From QHXW01 sp035297145 (lineage in GTDB: Bacteria > Acidobacteriota > Terriglobia > Bryobacterales > Bryobacteraceae), in contig DATGZN010000001.1 in NCBI GenBank assembly GCA_035297145.1, positions 1-64,000 on the forward strand: DNA of 64,000 nt, written 5' to 3'. The position numbers and the translations under genes are program-made. The notes beneath the pieces were generated by a model. That model saw nothing but the letters and a program-made list of their open reading frames with translations. It was not told the DNA's origin and ran no database searches. How positions within the stretch are numbered: the stretch's first letter is position 1; every line of letters begins with the position of its first letter. Shown here piece by piece: positions 52,725 through 60,774 of the stretch.

Positions 52725-52761
52725 TTAACCCGAGTATCCACATCTTTGGGTTACTTGTCAA
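52712..52761 (-). promoter_or_regulatory. promoter and orphan PadR operator of permease 3
   Basis: Minus strand: consensus TTGACA (52761-52756), 17 bases, GATACT (52738-52733), eight bases, ATG at 52724. The CTCGGGTTA (52712-52720) / TAACCCGAG (52726-52734) repeat is identical to that at 49839-49861. A second shorter repeat, TGGGTT/AACCCA with a seven-base spacer, overlaps the -35 side. Confidence 0.65.
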
Positions 52762-52821
52762 CCCATGGACCGAAACGCTAACGGCGCCTGTCCAAAATAA
52801 GATTTCCAGGGTGCACACGAC

Positions 52822-52915
52822 GCAATTCGGGGACTGGCTTCGAAATTCCAGCGGACGCGATCATGGAGACGGTTGCCTTCCCGAGTCGGAATTTCGTTGC
52901 CTGTCCCCGAATTGC
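52822..52915. repeat. REPIN/MITE-like palindromic element
   Basis: A 13-base perfect outer repeat, GCAATTCGGGGAC (52822-52834) and GTCCCCGAATTGC (52903-52915), encloses an inner 9-base repeat, CGAAATTCC (52841-52849) and GGAATTTCG (52888-52896). The sequence type resembles REP sequences mobilised by IS200-like RAYT transposases. No transposase is nearby. It occupies the 327-base gap between permease 3 and the FHA gene, which otherwise holds only the promoter described above. Confidence 0.6.
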
Positions 52916-52984
52916 CTACACCGGCTCCTCGAGATCCTCCGCGCCGCGATTTTCATGCTAGCGATCGGCGAATCGGTCTGACGC

Positions 52985-53782
52985 CTACTTCATCTGAAAC
53001 CGCACAATCGCCTGCCCCAGTTGGATCTCATCCCCCGGTTGCAGCCTCACGCCGCGCGCATCCCGATGCACTTCCTGGCTCAGACCATCGCGAATGATCC
53101 ACAGCCCGCAATCGCCCGCGTCCTTCTTGCCGTGCTGGGACCAGCGGTCGTTGTACAGCCGGTACTCACCCGTCTTCTTGGAGTGCAGAATGTGCGCATG
53201 CTCGCGCGAGACCGTGTGGTTGTCTTCGGTGAAAACCAGGTCGTTGCGCCGCGACGGCCCGTCGGCGCGATAGACTTCGGCACTGCGGCCGATATTAGTC
53301 CTTTCCTTACTTAATAGGACTTCCGCAGCCGAGGCCGTTCCTCTCACCACTACCAGCCGGGCAGTCCGCCGCGGCGCTGCCGCAACCTCTTTTGACGGTC
53401 GCGATTCCACCGCCACCGACAGCCACGGCTCTTTTTCGCCCGGCAGATCGCCGGCGGTCTCGAACTCCACTTCCAGATCATCGGGAAATTTGTAGCTCGA
53501 TCGCGCGAGACTCTTCCGGATCTCCTGCTCGAAATAGCCTTTCAGAAACTCGCTCTTCAGAAACGCCGATTCTTCCTCGCTCACGCCGCGAATGCCAACC
53601 CGAACGAAGTTGAACGGAAACATGATCCTGCCGCCTACGCGCTGGCCCTTCTTCAGAATTTCCTCGAGCACCAACAGGCGGATCTCGGCGAGTTCCGGCG
53701 CGTCCTTCGGTGCCAGCGCGGCATCAAATGGCGCCTCGAAAATCGTCTTGCCCAGTCTTTCAATCAGGTCGGAAAGGCTCAT
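52985..53782 (-). CDS. FHA-domain protein with DUF3662-like N-terminus (last gene of kinase operon)
   Basis: 265 residues. The N-terminal 120 residues resemble the DUF3662/FhaA N-terminal domain (APELAEIRLLVLEEILKKGQ, GRIMFPFNFVRVGI). The C-terminal FHA domain (about 160-262) keeps the GR turn (TNIGRSAEVYR) and the phosphothreonine loop SREH in EDNHTVSREHAHIL, but the usual xNGT turn reads DRWSQHGKK, so phosphopeptide binding may be altered. It overlaps the RodA-PBP gene by four bases (ATGA). Likely a phosphorylation-dependent partner of the fusion enzyme or kinase. Confidence 0.82.
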   Translation of the reverse strand: MSLSDLIERLGKTIFEAPFDAALAPKDAPELAEIRLLVLEEILKKGQRVGGRIMFPFNFVRVGIRGVSEEESAFLKSEFLKGYFEQEIRKSLARSSYKFPDDLEVEFETAGDLPGEKEPWLSVAVESRPSKEVAAAPRRTARLVVVRGTASAAEVLLSKERTNIGRSAEVYRADGPSRRNDLVFTEDNHTVSREHAHILHSKKTGEYRLYNDRWSQHGKKDAGDCGLWIIRDGLSQEVHRDARGVRLQPGDEIQLGQAIVRFQMK

Positions 53783-56700
53783 GGTTTCTGCTCAGCGGGC
53801 GCCGGCGTGGGAATGATCCCCAGATCGGCGGCAGCTTCGGCGATCTCCCGGGCGATCGGCGCCGCTAGCGTTCCGCCGTATCCTCCGTGCTCCACGATCA
53901 CCGCAAATGCGATGCGCCGCGCGGGATTTCCATCGTACGGAGCGAATCCTGCGAACCAGGAATGCGGCTGCCCTTCGCCAAGCTGCGCAGTCCCCGTTTT
54001 GCCGGCGATGCTGACCCGCGCCGCTTTCATCGCGCGCCGCCCCGTTCCATCGGTCACCACGCTTCGCATAGCATCCGCCAGGAAAGTGGCAGTATCCGGC
54101 GGCACAACGGCCACAGGCGCCAGGTTCGGCGTTCCGCTCTGATCGGCGATCCAGCGTGCCGTGGGCGCCACGCCGCCACTCGCAATTGCTGCACTGACCC
54201 GTGCCATTTTGAGCGGCGTCGCCAGGATCGGCCCTTGCCCATACGCCGCGAATGGGAGCATGGCTTGCAGTTCGGCCGGATCGGCATCCGGGAATCCCAG
54301 CAGGTGCAGCGTGTCCCGCAGCGGACCTGCGCCAACACAGAAGACGCCCAGTTGCGCGAAGTAAGCGTTGCAGGAAACCGTGATGGCCCGCCGCATGTCG
54401 AGCGTGCCGTGCGCCGCATCTCCGACGTCATCTTTTATAATGCGACGCCAACCCGGGATCTGCGTTCCTCCACGGCGGCCTGCCACAGGACGGCACTGAA
54501 ATGTCTTGCTCGTAAGCTGTGGATCGAGGCGTAGCGCCGCGATCGCCGTGACCAGCTTGAATGTCGACCCGGGCGGATATTCGCCGTACCGCGCGCGATC
54601 CAGCAGCTCATCCGGATTCGACGGCGTACCCGCAGCCGGTGCCGGCAAGCTCACCAGGGCGAGCACATCTCCCGATTGCGCATCCATCACCACCACCGCG
54701 CCCTTTTCGTGTTTCGCGATGCGCAGACGCCGCGCCAGAATCTCAGTGGCGCGCACTTGCAACCGAATATCAATGGACGTGCGCACAGTCCTGTCCCGGC
54801 TCCGAAGTTGGGCCATGCCGGCATTCCACGGGTGGTGCCGATAGCGAACCAGCGGCACCAGCTCCCGATAATCGCGGTAGCCTTGCAGCTTCGCGTTGGA
54901 ATCATGCTCGACCAGCGACGCATTAGTCGCATGAAAATTCTCGCCCGTGCGCCAGTCTCCAAGAAAATGCGTGGTCAGCTCGGGGAACGGATAATGCCTG
55001 CTCTCCAGACGGGAACAAACGGCATCCAGCGACACGCCGAGTTTGTCGTATTGATCCCGACAGCGCTCCAGTTCTTTCCAATCGCTCGTAGCCAGCAGCA
55101 CGCCGTTGCGATCATAGATGCTGCCGCGCTGGATCTCGCGGGCCATCGATGTAAGCCGCGGATTGTGCTGCGCCCGCTTCACCCCGTCACTTTCAAAAAT
55201 CTGTACATCGCGAGCCAGGAAATCCTGATCGCGCACCACCTGGAAATAGGCTGCTCGCGCCAGCAGAACGAAAGCACACACACCGAAAATCGCGCCCACG
55301 TAGCGGATGGGCCTCGCGAACGGCTCACCGATCTCGGGCCGCTGCGTCTGATTCGATATCGACAGGATCACCGCGAAGAGCAAGAAGTTCGCCAGCATCG
55401 CAGTGTTGCCCGAGCTGAGAAACGGAGAGACCACGCCCGAGAGCGGAATCGCACCCAGCACGCCGCCCGAAATCAGCAGCATTTCCAGGGCAAACAAGCT
55501 GGCCATCCCGACCGTTAGAAAAACGGCGTACTCACTCGCCGCCGCGCGCGCGATCCGCAAACTCCGTCTCACCAGGAATGCGAACAGCAGCCCGATGGTC
55601 GCCACTCCCGCGAAGCCCCACTCTTCTCCAATGGCTGGAAGCACCAAGTCCGTGTGGCCCGCGGGAATCAGCGCCGGATCTCCCCAGCCCGGCCCGGATC
55701 CCCAAAGACCGCCGGTAGCCAGGGCCCATATGGAATGCACCAGTTGATCGCCGCCGGAGACATCGTTATCCCATGGCGAAAGCCACATCGAGACGCGCTC
55801 CACAACGGTCTGCGGCTGGCCGAAGTGGTAGCCGATGGTCACACCCACAACCAGAATAGTCACGCCCAACAAGGCCAGCCCGGCTTTGCCTCTCGCCACG
55901 GCGAACATCACCATGAACAGAAAACCCGTGACTAGCGCCGGGCCGAGATCTTTCAAAACGAAGAAAAGAGCCAGCGCGCAGCCCGCGCCGCACATCACTG
56001 GCAGTGCTTCGGAAAAGCGTGGGAGGTTCAGCCGTCCCAGCAGGCCCGGCGTCAGGCGTTTCTCGCGCAGCTCGCGCAGGTGTTCCCATTTGCTCGCAAA
56101 ATACCCGGCCATGAACAATACCAGCAGCAGTTTGATGACTTCCACCGGTTGGAACGGACCGAGATTCACCTTCGCATCGCTGCCCGTCGGACCGGAGCCC
56201 AGCGTGATCAGCAGAACAAACAGCAGAAAGCTCGCCAGCAGCGGTGTATAGATCCACTTCGAGAATCGCTTGTAATCAAAGAACCGGAAGAGCGGCAGCA
56301 GCAGGATAGCGCAACCCAGCGCCACGCCCCATGCGAACTTGCTGAATTCCAGGGTGTCGCGCAACGGATCGCGCAGACTCACCGCCAGTATAAGCCCCAT
56401 CCCGCTCAGCAGGTGCAGCGCCGGAAGAATCGCGGGGTCGCCATGAAATCCCTGGCGGCGCCAGGCCAAATGCACAACGTAGAAACCTGCCAGGTAAAGG
56501 GCTATCCAGCCGGCGAACGCCAGCCGGAATTCGCGCGGCGTGCGAACCACCAGCATGGGCTTCAGCTTCGCCACCGGGATGAGCGCCAGCCGGATTGCTC
56601 CTTTCCGCGCCTTGGCTCGCTGTTGCGTCAGTTGCTGCTGAAGCTGGTCGCGCAGCGCGTGCCATCCCGGTTCGCTTTCGATTTCCTGCCGGCTGATTCG

Positions 56701-57054
56701 CAACCGCGCCAATGCTCCCACATTTGGCAGCGGCCGGTGCTTCTGGATGTAGCCGGCAATCCGCTCCGCAACCATCTGCCGCTCAGCCGGATCTGAAAAA
56801 ATCTGGAGAGCCGGCAAAAGTTGATCCGCCTTCGTGACCGCGTTCAGATTGAGCAATTCGCCCTGGTCCAAGCGCGCCGACAAATCTGAAAAATTCAAAG
56901 TCTTAGCGAACAGAACCAGGCCCAGCCCTGCCGAGACCATCACCGACGCGCCGATCAGCCAGGGCAATTCGCGCCGGCGCTCAACCGGCGCAACCTTTTC
57001 CCACGACCCGATTTGGATGACGGTACGCTGCTCCCAACTTTTTGTTACCGCCAC
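53779..57054 (-). CDS. fused SEDS glycosyltransferase-transpeptidase (RodA/FtsW-PBP2 single chain)
   Basis: 1091 residues. Residues 1-175: one helix and a soluble N-terminal domain. About 180-575: polytopic SEDS domain with the loop SIWALATGGLWGSGPG (441-456) and the conserved catalytic-type Asp in PAGHTDLVLPAIGEEWG (D469). About 585-605: linker helix. About 610-1085: class B penicillin-binding domain with pedestal GSIYDRNGVLLATSD, active-site EYPPGSTFKL (S830, K833), SCN (894-896) and IAGKTGTAQ (K1019-T1022). It would both polymerise glycan strands and cross-link them. It overlaps the kinase gene upstream by 10 bases and the FHA gene downstream by four. Normally these activities are two proteins, RodA and PBP2. 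Confidence 0.93.
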   Translation of the reverse strand: MAVTKSWEQRTVIQIGSWEKVAPVERRRELPWLIGASVMVSAGLGLVLFAKTLNFSDLSARLDQGELLNLNAVTKADQLLPALQIFSDPAERQMVAERIAGYIQKHRPLPNVGALARLRISRQEIESEPGWHALRDQLQQQLTQQRAKARKGAIRLALIPVAKLKPMLVVRTPREFRLAFAGWIALYLAGFYVVHLAWRRQGFHGDPAILPALHLLSGMGLILAVSLRDPLRDTLEFSKFAWGVALGCAILLLPLFRFFDYKRFSKWIYTPLLASFLLFVLLITLGSGPTGSDAKVNLGPFQPVEVIKLLLVLFMAGYFASKWEHLRELREKRLTPGLLGRLNLPRFSEALPVMCGAGCALALFFVLKDLGPALVTGFLFMVMFAVARGKAGLALLGVTILVVGVTIGYHFGQPQTVVERVSMWLSPWDNDVSGGDQLVHSIWALATGGLWGSGPGWGDPALIPAGHTDLVLPAIGEEWGFAGVATIGLLFAFLVRRSLRIARAAASEYAVFLTVGMASLFALEMLLISGGVLGAIPLSGVVSPFLSSGNTAMLANFLLFAVILSISNQTQRPEIGEPFARPIRYVGAIFGVCAFVLLARAAYFQVVRDQDFLARDVQIFESDGVKRAQHNPRLTSMAREIQRGSIYDRNGVLLATSDWKELERCRDQYDKLGVSLDAVCSRLESRHYPFPELTTHFLGDWRTGENFHATNASLVEHDSNAKLQGYRDYRELVPLVRYRHHPWNAGMAQLRSRDRTVRTSIDIRLQVRATEILARRLRIAKHEKGAVVVMDAQSGDVLALVSLPAPAAGTPSNPDELLDRARYGEYPPGSTFKLVTAIAALRLDPQLTSKTFQCRPVAGRRGGTQIPGWRRIIKDDVGDAAHGTLDMRRAITVSCNAYFAQLGVFCVGAGPLRDTLHLLGFPDADPAELQAMLPFAAYGQGPILATPLKMARVSAAIASGGVAPTARWIADQSGTPNLAPVAVVPPDTATFLADAMRSVVTDGTGRRAMKAARVSIAGKTGTAQLGEGQPHSWFAGFAPYDGNPARRIAFAVIVEHGGYGGTLAAPIAREIAEAAADLGIIPTPAPAEQKP

Positions 57055-58934
57055 GGGTGCCCTTTCCCGTAACGCTTCCGCGGGGCGCTGGCTAACTCAT
57101 TCCTCGCCTGCAGCGATTGCAGCTTCGCCCGATCGAGGTCGACGCGCTCCAGGTTGGAGCCGACGTTCGAGAAGCCTTCAATAGGCTCGTAAAGATTGAA
57201 GGCGCGTTGTAGGTCGCTCTGCGCCCGTGCCGCGACCTTGGCGGACTCCGGTGACCCCGGTTTCGCCTTGTCGGCTTGCTGTAGCTCCTGCTCGGCGCGG
57301 AACAGATATCCGTCCGCCTGCTGCTCTGTCTCGCGTGGACCCGCTTTGAAGCCCAGGCGCTCGGCCACGGACAGCTCGGCTACCGCGCGGCCCACGTTTC
57401 GCAGGTTGTAGACGTAGAGTCGCGCCAAGGCGAGGTGCGGGTCCGGCGATCGCGGCAGGTCGTATGCCGCCTCATCAAAGCCCGCCTTCGCTTGCGTCAC
57501 TGTCTGGCTCGTTTGCGGCTTCGCCAGTAGTGTGATGTAGCCGTTCGCAAGCGCTAGCTTGCCCCTGGCTGCCGCGTCCGAACCATCCAATTCCAACGCG
57601 TGCTGCAGGCAGACTCGCGCTTTCTGCCAATCGAAATCGTTCAGCGAAGGATCGGAACTGTCGCGATATCGCTCGATCACGTCATCCGCCGCCGCAACCG
57701 TTGCTTCGCGCAGCGGAGCCGTCAACCAACTAACTGGTGAGTAGCGGCCCAACGGAAGGTTCCGCTCGCGGAGCTGTTTGTACAGGTTCCAATCGGCGTC
57801 AATTTCCGAAACTGAGCTGTGGGTATAGTCGTGATGTCCCCTGAGTGGCCGGCTATCTGCCCAGAAGCGATAAGCGAAAGCGATCTCAATATAGAGAAGC
57901 GCGCCGATCAAAAGCCCCACGGCAACCGCTGAGATCGGAACCCATGTCTTCTTCAGATACGGCAGCGTTGCTCGCAGCCGGACTACGATCTCCGGCACGT
58001 TTTTCAATAGCGCGCGCGGCGACGTCCGGTCCTTCTCCACCGTCGGGTTCACAGCCCACGCCCGCTGCTTCTCGCTTCCCGCCTGCGTGGGGCGATCGGT
58101 GAGAAACGCTCGCAGATCCTGCTCCATCGCCGCCGCTGTTGGGTACCGATTTTCAATTTCTCCGGCCAGCGTCTTGCGGATCACGGCCTTCAGCGGCGCC
58201 GGGCAGTCGTCCGGCAGCGCGCGCGGCGGCCGCTTCGACCGGATCAGCTCTTCCAACTTTTGCGTGCTCTGCGCTTGATACGGCGGAAAGCCCGCCACCA
58301 TCTCGTAGAGCGTCGCGCCCAGCGCCCAGAGATCGGAATGCGGATCCACTTGCGCGCGCCGCAGCCGCTCTGGCGAACAATAGCCCGGACTGCCCAGGTT
58401 GTGATAGGTCAGGTGGTGGGTGAACGTGATGGCCTTGGAAATGCCGAAATCCAGCAGGCGTACCTCACCCGACGGGCAGATCTGAATGTTCGCCGGCTTG
58501 ATGTCTCCATGCACTACCGCGCGCTTGCGCCCGTCGATCTCGATCTGAAACGAGTGCAGCTTGTCGAGCTGATTCGCCACCTCGGCTGCGTACTCGGCGG
58601 CCCGCGCCGGCGCGATCCGTTTCTCCGCCTGCAAAATCTCCGCCAGGCTCCTGCCTTCTACGTACTGCATGGCGATGAAGTAGCAGCCGCTTCGATCGCC
58701 GGTGTCGTAAACCTCGAGGAAACGCGGATCCACTTCGTGAAGCTGCTTCTGGATTTCCGATCCTCGCCGCTCGGCTTCGAGCACGATCTGCGTCCACGGG
58801 TCAGCCGATTGCTCGACAATCTTCAGCACCGTGCGGCGGTTTTGCGCGGAATCCATCGCCAGGTAGACATCCGTCATCCCCCTGCCCAGTTTGGATAGGA
58901 TCTCGTACCTGCCGAACTGCTTGGCATGCAGCAT
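57045..58934 (-). CDS. transmembrane Ser/Thr protein kinase with TPR-like extracytoplasmic tail
   Basis: 629 residues. Kinase domain 8-275: Gly loop GRGMTDVY (the last loop Gly is Asp), catalytic Lys in RTVLKIV (K38), catalytic loop VVHGDIKPANIQI (H142, D144, N149; HGD instead of HRD), DFG at 162-164, GSPGYCSPERL and DLWALGATLYEM. A linker leads to one membrane helix (WVPISAVAVGLLIGALLYIE, near 325-345). The C-terminal 270 residues are helical and TPR-like (ALELDGSDAAARGKLALANG, DPHLALARLYVYNLRNVGRA) rather than the PASTA repeats of PknB. It would sense something outside and signal to the cell-wall genes around it. It overlaps the fusion gene by 10 bases. Confidence 0.9.
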   Translation of the reverse strand: MLHAKQFGRYEILSKLGRGMTDVYLAMDSAQNRRTVLKIVEQSADPWTQIVLEAERRGSEIQKQLHEVDPRFLEVYDTGDRSGCYFIAMQYVEGRSLAEILQAEKRIAPARAAEYAAEVANQLDKLHSFQIEIDGRKRAVVHGDIKPANIQICPSGEVRLLDFGISKAITFTHHLTYHNLGSPGYCSPERLRRAQVDPHSDLWALGATLYEMVAGFPPYQAQSTQKLEELIRSKRPPRALPDDCPAPLKAVIRKTLAGEIENRYPTAAAMEQDLRAFLTDRPTQAGSEKQRAWAVNPTVEKDRTSPRALLKNVPEIVVRLRATLPYLKKTWVPISAVAVGLLIGALLYIEIAFAYRFWADSRPLRGHHDYTHSSVSEIDADWNLYKQLRERNLPLGRYSPVSWLTAPLREATVAAADDVIERYRDSSDPSLNDFDWQKARVCLQHALELDGSDAAARGKLALANGYITLLAKPQTSQTVTQAKAGFDEAAYDLPRSPDPHLALARLYVYNLRNVGRAVAELSVAERLGFKAGPRETEQQADGYLFRAEQELQQADKAKPGSPESAKVAARAQSDLQRAFNLYEPIEGFSNVGSNLERVDLDRAKLQSLQARNELASAPRKRYGKGHPWR

Positions 58935-59004
58935 TTCGAGCCGTTGAGAAATAATACGTTACTAGTCTACGGGGGTTTCAAATCGATCGTTGGATTGAGC
59001 GGAT

Positions 59005-59844
59005 TTAATGGCGCTCGATGAATTGGCCCAGCCGGTTGAGCAACCGCCTCCACCAACTCCTGACCTCCCGGACCTGGGTGATCGAGTTCCGCGCCCTCGA
59101 TTCGCCCAGGAATTCCGGCCCAGCGACGAAGATTACGCTGATGTTGTCCTTTCCTCCCGCGAAGTTGGCAGCATCCACCAATTCCCGAGCGACCGCCACG
59201 GGATCGCCTGGATATCGCTGGACGATAGTGTTGATTTCCACTGCAGTCAGCATGTCGCTCAAGCCGTCGGTGCACAACAGCAACGCGGCGCCCGGGCGAA
59301 ACGGAAAGGTCTTGATTTCAATGAACTCAGCATCCTGGGCATCGCGCGGCCGCGATCCAACGTCCCGAAATACTTCATTTCGTTTGGGATGCGCCATCGC
59401 CTCTGCCTCGGAGAGTGTACCTCGGTCCTCCAATTCGCCGACCAGCGAATGGTCCGAAGTGATCTTCCGCAGGGTCCCATTCCAAATAAGATATAGCCGG
59501 GAATCCCCCACATGTCCGACGGTGATACGATCCTCGTGTGCCACCGCCAACGTCAGAACGCAGGCCATTCCGCGCCATTCTTCGCGCTCCTCGGCCAGGC
59601 GGTAGATTTCGTTATTGGCGGCGGTGATCGCCCCGGAGACATCTCCCTCGGAATCTTGCAGATAGCGTGCAATGACATCCACGGCCGTTTGCGCCGCCAT
59701 CTCGCCGGCGGCTCGCCCGCCTATCCCGTCTACCACCAGGAATATGCCAGCAGATTCGTCGGCATATACGCGATCTTCGTTCTTTTCGCGCAGTTGACCG
59801 GGGTCGCTGGCTACGCCGGTGCGGCAGCAGACGGTTGCATTCAT
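59005..59844 (-). CDS. PP2C-family Ser/Thr phosphatase (PstP-like)
   Basis: 279 residues from the ATG at 59844 (MNATVCCRTGVASDPGQLRE); its start overlaps the upstream FHA gene stop as ATGA. PPM motifs in order: NEDRVYADES, GIFLVVDGIGGRAAGEMAAQ, GHVGDSRLYLIWNG, TSDHSLVGELEDRG, LLLCTDGLSDML and GGKDNISVIFV; the metal-binding aspartates are all there. It lacks the transmembrane tail of PstP, ending instead in a basic helix (SWWRRLLNRLGQFIERH). It should reverse the action of the neighbouring kinase. Confidence 0.93.
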   Translation of the reverse strand: MNATVCCRTGVASDPGQLREKNEDRVYADESAGIFLVVDGIGGRAAGEMAAQTAVDVIARYLQDSEGDVSGAITAANNEIYRLAEEREEWRGMACVLTLAVAHEDRITVGHVGDSRLYLIWNGTLRKITSDHSLVGELEDRGTLSEAEAMAHPKRNEVFRDVGSRPRDAQDAEFIEIKTFPFRPGAALLLCTDGLSDMLTAVEINTIVQRYPGDPVAVARELVDAANFAGGKDNISVIFVAGPEFLGESRARNSITQVREVRSWWRRLLNRLGQFIERH

Positions 59845-60647
59845 CGGCGTGTCTCGAACGAAAGCGTTAGCACTTGAGCGACACTGATGGCCGCCCGATC
59901 TGGCACCGTTTCTTCGGTTCCTTTCTTTAACCGCTTTCCTTCCAACCACGTACCGTTGACGCTCTTATCCAGGATGTAGAACCGGCGAGTGGCGGGGTCG
60001 CGGCGCAGAACGAAATGCTCGCGAGAGACCTCGTCGTTGGTGTATAAGGCGAGATCCATGGGCTGTTCGTCGCCGCCGCGGCCCACGCGGACCTCATTCT
60101 GCGAAATCAGATAGAGTTGCGGCCCGGAGTCATCTTCGTAGCGAATCTCGGCGTACACCACCTCGGAGGTCCGCCGCGTCACAGCCGGCGAGCGAGGAGT
60201 GGTGACCGACGGTTCGCGGCCCATAAGGGTTGTCTTGGTGCCCCGGAAACCCGGCTGGGCGGTTTCATTCAGCTCGGAATGGATCTCGACATCACCGAGC
60301 GGAACCGTGCCCTCAGTGTCCGGGAGAAATTCCAGCGTCCAGTCTCTGCCGGCGATTTTGTATTCCTTTGGCTGGCGGCCAGGGCGCTTCACTCCGAGAA
60401 TCTTGGGTTTAGTGTTCAGTTGCGTGACGCGGACGCCGAGGGCGCGCTTGGCATCCTCCGCGATCAGATCGAATACGCCTTCCAGCCGCGCGTAGTCGTC
60501 GGGATGGAGATACAGGCTGAAGACGCAAGGCAACAGGACGCTGTAGCCCATCTCAAACTCGCCGAACTCCATGTTGCGGATGAGTTCGTTGATGACGGCC
60601 TGGCCGCTGAGCTTGCCTTGCAGGGGCATGGTGTCTCTCTGGGCCAT
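59841..60647 (-). CDS. FHA-domain protein with DUF3662-like N-terminus (first gene of kinase operon)
   Basis: 268 residues, ATG with GGGAGG five bases upstream. The N-terminal DUF3662-like domain (MEFGEFEMGYSVLLPCVFSL, DDYARLEGVFDLIAEDAKRA) matches FhaA-type proteins. The C-terminal FHA domain is canonical: EVRVGRGGDEQ, TNDEVSREHFVLRRD and ILDKSVNGTWLEGKRL. It should bind phosphothreonine marks set by the operon kinase. First gene of the minus-strand unit; four-base overlap with the phosphatase. Confidence 0.88.
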   Translation of the reverse strand: MAQRDTMPLQGKLSGQAVINELIRNMEFGEFEMGYSVLLPCVFSLYLHPDDYARLEGVFDLIAEDAKRALGVRVTQLNTKPKILGVKRPGRQPKEYKIAGRDWTLEFLPDTEGTVPLGDVEIHSELNETAQPGFRGTKTTLMGREPSVTTPRSPAVTRRTSEVVYAEIRYEDDSGPQLYLISQNEVRVGRGGDEQPMDLALYTNDEVSREHFVLRRDPATRRFYILDKSVNGTWLEGKRLKKGTEETVPDRAAISVAQVLTLSFETRR

Positions 60648-60670
60648 TGGTCCTCCCAGAGCTTCGACGT

Positions 60671-60679
60671 ATTGTAACA
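60671..60679 (-). promoter_or_regulatory. candidate extended -10 promoter of the kinase/RodA-PBP operon
   Basis: Read on the minus strand the sequence is TGTTACAAT: an extended -10 (TGnTACAAT) located 23 bases before the first FHA start, with no good -35. It fits the gap between the divergent padR and this operon. Weak evidence. Confidence 0.35.
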
Positions 60680-60730
60680 GGCCAGGTTTCGATTACTTAG
60701 ACAACTCCGGACCCCCGGTCGAGAACAGCC

Positions 60731-60774
60731 TTGACATGGAGGCAGGGCTAGACATATAAGAATTCTATGCCTAG
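60731..60774 (+). promoter_or_regulatory. leaderless promoter and start-codon operator of padR 4
   Basis: TTGACA (60731-60736), 18 bases, TATAAG (60755-60760), six bases, ATG at 60767. An inverted repeat CTAGACATA (60748-60756) / TATGCCTAG (60766-60774), one mismatch, nine-base spacer, covers the -10 and the start codon. The palindrome AGAATTCT lies in the centre. Confidence 0.6.

Noticed and set aside
52601..52981. 126-codon plus-strand frame across promoter and REPIN
   Set aside because: It covers the permease 3 promoter, operator and the palindromic element; composition is not protein-like.
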